From: Luzula sylvatica
Taxonomy: Eukaryota; Streptophyta; Magnoliopsida; Poales; Juncaceae
Direction of reading: 5' to 3'
Length of the DNA: 64,000 nucleotides
NCBI GenBank assembly: GCA_946800325.1
Contig: OX326956.1
Coordinates: 45,213,552-45,277,551, forward strand
This document shows, piece after piece, positions 57,802 to 64,000 of this stretch. A program made the translations under genes and the position numbers. Under the pieces are notes generated by a model. It did no database searches, had not been told where the DNA came from, and was given only the letters and a program-made list of their open reading frames with translations. The stretch's first letter is position 1. Each line of letters opens with the position of its first letter.

Positions 57802-60398
57802 CTGGAAATTATGAAAAAATTTCTGAAGCTTGATTTCAAATTCTAATGAAACAAGAGGTACTGGATAATTTAAGAGGGACGGGATAATTTATTTAGTTTT
57901 TTTATATGGAAATTATTTGTGTTCAAATTCTGTGTTTTATGAAAAAATATTGGCATTTAATGAAACAAGAGGTACTGGAAATTATATCTTCTCAGAGAGT
58001 CGAGGATGGTATGGGGGATTTTGGGATTTCCTATATTGCCCTAATTCCTAAAAAGGAAAATGCTTCAAGTGCCAAAGAATTTAGACCTATAAGCTTGATT
58101 TCAAGCATTCATAAACTCATATCTAAAGTGCTTGCAAATAGATTGAAAAGTGTTATCAATGACTTAATCCTCCCCAACCAATTAGGGTTTATAGAATCAA
58201 GGGAAATTTCTGAAGCATACATTTATGCAAGAGAAGCTGTTGTATATTCCAAGGCATCGAAACAGCCATTATTATTATTAAAAGCTGATTTATTTAAAGC
58301 ATTTGATACTCTCTCTTGGAATTTTATTGATCAGATTTTGAAGGCAAGAAATTTTGGTCCAATGTGGAGAAAATGGATAAGTCACTGGATCTTAGGAGGG
58401 GCTGCTAAAGTCCTGCTCAATGGTACCCCGGGGAAGAGTATACATTTGAGAAGGGGTGTAAGGCAGGGGGACCCACTGTCCCCACATATATTTATCTTGG
58501 CAATTGATTCATTTGCCAGGGTTATTGAAGTTCTAACTCAAGGGAATTTTATCGAAAGGCCCTTGAAAGAAGGATCTTTAGCACTTTTTTATGCCGATGA
58601 TACTATTTTAATGCTAAAACCTACTTTAACTCAAGCAAGAAGAATGAAATTCCTACTGAATGTTTTTGGAAATTGTTCAGGGTTAAAAGTGAATTTCGAC
58701 AAATCAGAATTTGTAGTACTAAATAGCAGAGAGGAAAATTGGAGTATAATGGAAGAGGAATTAGGTTGTAAAAAAGTGGAATTTCCATTGAACTATTTAG
58801 GTTACTTATTGAGTGATAAAAAACCTAATAAAGTGGAATTCCGAATCATAATTGAAAAAATAAGAAAAAGGTTGGAGGGATGGAAGGGAGCTTTACTTTC
58901 AATTGGTGGAAGATTAGTGATGGTAAATGCAGTCTTAACTTCCATACCCACATATTACTTTATGGTCTCTAAATTTCCTAAGTGGGCTATTAAGGAAATG
59001 GAATCAATTAGGTCAAAATTTTTATGGAAAGGATTAGAAAATAAAGGATACCATTTGGCATCATGGAAATCTGTGTGCAGACCAAAAGAATGGGGGGGTC
59101 TTGGTGTTTTAAATCTGGAAATTTTTAATGATTGCTTATTAATGAAATGGTTATGGAAATTTTACAACAAAGATAAAGGAATTAATTGGCAGACATTTGT
59201 GAGTAATGTTGCTAAATCAGAAATGGAAGGGAGAAGAAATTTGGATGACTCTTATTTCTGGAATAATATCAGAAAATATTTGAATTTCTTTTGGAGGAAT
59301 TCAACATTTGAAGTTGGGAGTGGTACCAAGATAAGCTTCTGGTACAATGATTGGGGATATGGTTTATTGTACCAAAAATTTCCAAGAATATATGCCAAAT
59401 CATATATGGTTACTGGTACACTAGCCTGTTTCAAAGGAATCATGAATCTCAGGGAAATATTCAGCGAGGAATTAACGATAGAAGAGGAGCAGGAATTCAA
59501 TCAATTACTTGATTTAATTGATAATCAGCGATTGAATGATGAAAAGGAAGACAAAGTTATATGGAAATGGGGAGATTCAAGGTATACAACTAAAAAAGCC
59601 TATAACTTTATCATGAAAGGGGTATATTCATTTACTGATCTAAGCCTAATTTGGGAGATTAAAATTCCTTCAAGAATGTTGATATTTCTTTGGTTATTTA
59701 AGAAGAATAAAATTGTAACTATCGAAAATTTGCAAAAGAGGGGATGGGAACTTACGAATAGGTGTTATTTGTGCTGTGCCGGTGCTGAATCAGTGTCCCA
59801 TTTCGTGAGCGAATGTCCTTTCTTGGCTAGGCATTGGGAAGAAGTGGCGAAGGAATTCACCTCGATCCCGGATCTCTCGAGTTCATTTGAGATAATGGCT
59901 GAATCCCTTTCAAGCAATCAAAAAACGATTGAAAGTAGAACGCTGGTGGCGATGTATTTATTTGTGGCTTGGAGAGAGAGGTGCTCGAGAGCTTTCTCAG
60001 AGAAAAGAAAGGAAGGATCGATGTTTGTGGGGGAGGTATTAAGAGAATGGAAGTTGATTACGCAGAGAAGCAGCCATGGCGAAGAGGACTGAGGGAGAAG
60101 TACAATGAAAGAGGATAAACATGATGTACTTGTGTCGGGGCAGTAAAAAGAAGGAAGAAGAATGGGCCGATTGTGCTTGATATAAAGTAAAAAAAGCCCA
60201 GAAAGATTGATCTCTTTTATTCTTATATATACTTATAAGTAGTTATATACAGGAGTGTAATTATTATTTGCCATTTCTCTATTTTTTGTTTTTTTTCTTT
60301 TCAATAGCATGTAAAAAATGAAAAAAAGACATTGTTATTATTTATAAAAAAATTATTTGGATGTGGGACTTCGAGCCCTCTCCGAATTTGCTCAAAAA
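57802..60398 (+). mobile_element. 5'-truncated L1-like LINE
   Basis: It lacks ORF1 and the endonuclease, ends with GAATTTGCTCAAAAA at about 60398 and is flanked by a 17-bp duplication. The first ~150 bases are scrambled: AATGAAACAAGAGGTACTGG occurs at about 57846 and again near 57959, and AATTTAAGAGGGAC at 57788 and 57867. Such filler at a 5' junction is typical for aborted reverse transcription. It belongs to the same family as the LINE at 4139-11126. Confidence 0.88.
57906..60092 (+). pseudogene. LINE reverse transcriptase and zf-RVT region, open 728 codons
   Basis: An uninterrupted frame runs from 57906 to a stop at 60090-60092. It has YIALIPKKEN, RPISLISSIHKLISKVLANR, NQLGFIESREISEAYIY, KADLFKAFDTLSWNF, RRGVRQGDPLSP and the catalytic FYADD, then thumb sequences and a C-terminal zf-RVT region with NRCYLCCAGAESVSHFVSEC. 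Absence of stops over 2.2 kb indicates a fairly recent insertion. Because the endonuclease and ORF1 are missing it cannot move alone. The listed start is inside the scrambled junction and is not a native start. Confidence 0.88.
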
Positions 60399-60529
60399 TA
60401 ATAATTTAAGAGGGATAAATACGTAATTTCTGAACTTAGTAAGGATATAGGAGAAATTTTCCCAAAAATAAAAAATAAAATAAGACTCAAGTCATTATAC
60501 GTAACAAACTAAAGGTCATGAGAGAGAGA

Positions 60530-60740
60530 GAGAGAAAGAGAGAGGAGAGAGAGCTTCTGTTTTTGACCCATAGGGTCGGGTCTTTGAGTGCAAGATTCAT
60601 TTCCATATTTGATTTAACGGAAAAAATAAATGGATGTTAAATCATGATTTATTTTAATAAAATCCGACCGTTCAACAGATGAGTGGTCATGATTTGGTCC
60701 GATGGGCATTGGACATGCTCTCGACCCATTTAATTTGTAT
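60530..60740 (-). repeat. Outer inverted repeat, right arm
   Basis: Reverse complement of about 54420-54615 (blocks GTGCAAGATTCATTTCCATA, CCGACCGTTCAACAGATGAG and TTTGGTCCGATGGGCATTGG). A (GA)n tract lies at about 60518-60550. From 60741 to 61371 only AT-rich DNA is seen. Confidence 0.65.
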
Positions 60741-61371
60741 TGATTAGTAAATTAACAGGTATTACCATTAATATACTAAATTAATATATTAAAATAAATC
60801 GATGTGTCAATTAATCCATAATTGAGTATTAATCAACCCACATGTCACCTCATCAAATGAATTAAGATGAGTTTGAGGAGCAAGTATATTTTCCGTTCTC
60901 AAATCCCATTGGTAGGTGGTAAGTAAATTAATATTGTTTTTTTATATATCTTCTATTGTTTATTCACAATTAATTATAAATCAAATAACTAGAAAAGAAA
61001 TGTGTACGAAATTAGATTTTTTAAATGTATTTAACAATTATTAATTTAGCACGATTTATGTGTTAAATCAAATTTATTTATTCATTTATTATGTGTTTAT
61101 TTAAAATTATATTCAATAAGTTTCTAAAATGATTCGAATCACCATTCATATATACAATTCTAATTTGTGTACATATTAAACAATCAAAAGAGTACTCTCT
61201 TATTAATCCCAAACTTTCAATTTTCATTAGTTTTAGACAATTTTTTGTCACGTGTTCAAAATTATTTTAACTACAACATTATAATTCATGAGAAAATTGA
61301 AACTTTGAACAGTTTTAGAATATTATGCCTTGTTACAATGACGATTTATAATCTCCTATTATAATTTGCTA

Positions 61372-62019
61372 CATTCGATTCATATCAATCTTTTTACACT
61401 TTGAGGAGTTCGAATAACGTGTTTTTAGATTATTTGTATCGTATGTTTTACTACATAACTTTTCACCAAATTTTACAAATACTAAGAAATTTAGTTTTTC
61501 GATTCATGGCAATCTTTTTATCATTTGAGGAGTTGAAATAACATGTTTTTAGATCATTTGTATCGTATCTTTTACTACATAAGTTTTCAGCAAATTTTAC
61601 AAACATTAAGAAAATTTGTTTTTCGATTCATATTAATCATTTAACGCTGTGAGGAGTTCAAATAACGTGTTTTTGAGATCATTTGTATCGTATCTTTTAC
61701 GAAAAAAGTTTTCAGCAAATTTTACAAACACTAAGAAACTTTGTTTTTTGATTCATAACAATCCTGTAACTCTCTGAGGAGTCCAAATAACATGTTTTTG
61801 AGATGGTTTGGATCGAAGATTTTACTACGTAACTTTAAAAAGTTTTCTTTTCGATTCGTAACAATCTTTTTATGCTTTGAGGAGCTCAAATAACGTGTTT
61901 TTAGATCATTTGTATCATATCTTCCACTACATAACTTTTCACCAAATTTTACAAACACTAAGAAAGTTTGTTTTTCGAGTCATATTGATCATTTAACGCT
62001 CAGAGGAATCCAAATAACG
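61372..62019. repeat. Satellite block 2, same ~123-bp monomer
   Basis: About five monomers with the same blocks as block 1 (GGAGTTGAAATAACATG, TATCGTATCTTTTACTACAT, CACCAAATTTTACAAACACT), in the same orientation. It is cut by the LTR at 62020 and probably continues beyond the window. Confidence 0.88.
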
Positions 62020-62329
62020 TGTTTATAGAAAAGTTGGAGAGAAAAAGGTGAATTTTATTTCGGATGATTAAAGAGATGTTTTCTTCTCCTTTTATAGGTA
62101 CAAATCATATTTCAAAAAAGTAAATATTCTGCCCTCTAAACTAGGAAACCGAATAGCAAAGATATCCTATAAATAAAACAAAAATATTCTGCCTCTAAAT
62201 CAGGAAACTGAATAACAAAGATATCCTATAAATAAGGCATGTTTTAACTGCAAATATAAAGAGAATCACAACTGTGTATAATTCCCTAATAATTTGGATT
62301 CCTCTAATTTGACTCCGGATTCTTCTACA
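62020..62329 (-). repeat. 3' LTR of Copia element C4 (~310 bp)
   Basis: On the minus strand it starts TGTAGAAGAATCCGG at 62329, directly after the polypurine tract CTTGAGGGGAG. The left end at 62020 is set where satellite sequence stops and TG begins on the plus strand; it may be off by a few bases. TAACG (62015-62019) would be the target duplication. A repeated block (AATATTCTGCC near 62130 and 62186) lies inside. Confidence 0.72.
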
Positions 62330-63993
62330 CTCCCCTCAAGCTTGTACCGAAGATGTTGACGAGACCAAGCTTGTTTACAAGAAACCCAAGAGTGAGTTCT
62401 GACAGTCCTTTCGTAAGTAAATCAGCTAGTTGATGAGATGTCGGGACATATTCGATCTTGATAATCTTTTTATCTAATTTCTCTTTGATGAAGTGACGAT
62501 CCATTTCCACATGTTTTGTTCTATCGTGATGGACGGGATTTTGGGCAAAATTCTTATTGTAGATTTATTGTCACAGTAAAGTATCATTGGTTCCTCAAGT
62601 GTGATCTTCAACTCAGTTAACACCCTTTTAATCCAAATCAGTTCTCAAACACCGTAAGCCAATGCCCTAAATTCGGCTTCGGCACTGCTTCTTGCCACTA
62701 CTGACTGCTTCTTACTACGCCATGTTACTAGATTTCCCCACACCAAGGTACAATATCCGGATGTAGATTTCCGGTCGTCGAATGATCCGGCCCAATCGGC
62801 ATCAGTGAAAGCGATTACTCTTCTATCCTCCTTTTTCGCAAAAAACAATCCCTTTCCTGGGGTATTTTTTAGGTACCTCAGAATTCTGTAAACAGCATTG
62901 AGATGTCCCTGACGTGGAGAATGCATATACTGACTAACAAGGATAACATCGAATGCAATGTCGGGTCTTGTGTGTGAAAGATAAATGAGTTTACCCACTA
63001 GGCGTTGATAGTTCCCTACGTCAACAAGACCACCTTCAGAAAACCTCTCCTTGTTTCCAAGTTCGATATGAGTTTTACTTGGTTTGCAACCGAGCATACC
63101 GGTCTCTTCCAAAAGGTCCAACGTGTATTTCCTCTGCGAAACTGAAATTCCTCTGCTAGTTCTTGCAAATTCAATTCCAAGAAAATACTTTGGTGCACCA
63201 AGATCCTTGACCTGAAATTCCCTTGACATTATCTTCTTGACTTCTTCTACTTCTTGATCATCACTTCCCGTCACTATGATATCATCTACGTAAACAATGA
63301 GGATTGTGATTTTACCGGTTTCTGAATGTTTGAAGAACATGGTATGATCGGACTGTCCCTGAGAATAACCGTTCTTCTTTATTACATTCGAGAACCATTC
63401 AAACCACGCTCGTGGAGATTTCTTTGAGCCGTAGAGAGATTTGTTGAGTTTACATACTGGATTATTTCCCGTTTGATCTTGAAATCCAAGCGGTTGACTC
63501 ATGTAGACTTCTTCTTCAAGCTCGCCATTTAGGAATGCATTCTTTATGTCGAGCTGATGGATAGACCAATCCGAATTAGCTGCCAAGGAGAGGAGGATTC
63601 GAACTGTATTCAGTTTTGCAACTGGGGCAAAGGTCTCGGTGTAATCTATGCCATAGGTTTGAGTAAATCCTTTGGCAACTAACCGAGCCTTCTATCTTTC
63701 AATTTTCCCGTCTGCTCTGTATTTCACGGTAAATACCCATTTGCAGCCAACCGGTTTTTTGTCAGGTGGTAGGTCGACAATGTTCCATGTCCGGTTGTGT
63801 TTCAGTGCTTTCATTTCTTCCAAGATAGCTTCTTTCCACTCTGGACTGAGCATAGCCTCTTCAATGGACCTGGGAATAGAGATACTAGACAAACTGGAAG
63901 TAAAATCTCGATATGAAGGTGATAATTTTGAATAAGAGATGAATTTAGAGATAGGATGTTTTGTGCACGATCGAATACCCTTTCGTACAGCAA
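62325..63993 (-). pseudogene. Copia C4 pol fragment: RT and RNase H
   Basis: The right edge of the window cuts the element. On the minus strand: linker with EAILEEMKALKHNRTWNIV (about 63850), GCKWVFTVKYRADGKIER followed by a TAG at about 63690, RT with LDIKNAFLNGELEEEVYM, KLNKSLYGSKKSPRAW and LIVYVDDIIV, RNase H with AFTDADWAGS, GNLVTWRSKKQS and RSSAEAEFRAL. A TGA follows YGV at 62645, then the C-terminus with TSHQLADLLTKGLS (62510-62325). At least these two stops make it a pseudogene. It differs clearly from the Copia family at 24641-42862 and belongs to another lineage. Confidence 0.88.
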
Positions 63994-64000
63994 TTGGTAA

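Larger units (their letters stand above)
57785..60415. repeat. 17-bp target duplications of the second LINE
   Basis: TAATAATTTAAGAGGGA at 57785-57801 and at 60399-60415. Joining them restores the MULE end sequence that matches the left inverted repeat. Confidence 0.88.
55169..60463. mobile_element. Non-autonomous Mutator-like element (MULE), LINE inside
   Basis: The left end (GGGGGAATTTTTTTTATATC...) and the reverse complement of the right end (GGGAAAATTTCTCCTATATC...) share a long inverted repeat including AAATTACGTATTTATCCCTC (55200-55230 area versus 60410-60430). The similarity continues to about 55260 on the left and, beyond the LINE, to about 57700 on the right. A 9-bp target duplication is the hallmark of Mutator-like elements. 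Without the LINE and its duplication it is about 2.7 kb and encodes no transposase. Its middle may hold captured host DNA. Confidence 0.72.
55160..60472. repeat. 9-bp target duplications of the Mutator-like element
   Basis: AAAAATAAA at 55160-55168 and at 60464-60472 directly flank the inverted ends GGGGGAATTTT and AAAATTTTCCC. Both copies are in A-rich sequence, so a chance match is possible but the inverted ends support it. Confidence 0.7.

Overview
The window looks like a repeat-rich stretch of nuclear DNA from a flowering plant, probably a eudicot. Signs are three spliced genes with GT-AG introns and plant-specific products (a PIN-LIKES auxin carrier, a pKIWI502-type plastid oxidoreductase, a DTX/MATE transporter), plant-type Copia, Athila-like Gypsy and L1-like LINE elements with tRNA primer sites, and very AT-rich intergenic DNA. 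I cannot name the species.

Layout. 1-4138: a fragment of a plant transposon-type ORF, an AACCGAACC-rich foldback, a short minisatellite, a hairpin resembling a Helitron end, and an array of about 165-bp repeats. One repeat unit of that array was hit twice: by a full-length minus-strand LINE (4139-11126, duplication ACAAACTGA), itself split by a 1559-bp solo LTR (4860-6418, duplication TTAGT), and by a Copia element (11179-18782, duplication GTGTG) whose LTRs look identical apart from a 10-bp duplication although its coding part is wrecked. 20317-23583: a quiet two-gene island, PILS-like (+) and pKIWI502-like (-), tail to tail. 24641-42862: a Copia complex with a minus-strand block, then three same-direction LTRs sharing two internal regions (LTR-internal-LTR-internal-LTR); only the last internal region still has a mostly open pol. 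42863-46561: a broken minus-strand Athila-like element with tRNA-type primer site and 5' LTR. 46562-49878 and 61372-62019: blocks of one ~123-bp satellite on both sides of an 11-kb island. That island holds an 8-exon MATE gene (50871-54228) and a non-autonomous Mutator-like element (55169-60463, 9-bp duplication) that carries a 5'-truncated LINE (57802-60398). 62020-64000: the 3' LTR and pol of another Copia element on the minus strand.

The genes do not form a pathway. The observations I find most worth following are non-coding structure in the Copia family: (1) LTR and leader regions full of paired short palindromes that keep the same outline while the core changes between subfamilies (CATG, TCGA, TATA); (2) hairpins in the gag-position region with a nearly constant loop (core GGCCAAAG) but different, self-matching stems; and (3) an antisense ORF retained in three copies of the 3' non-coding region. 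Also notable is a second, nonsense-bearing first exon (53393-53641) inside intron 1 of the MATE gene, with the right splice phase to join exon 2.
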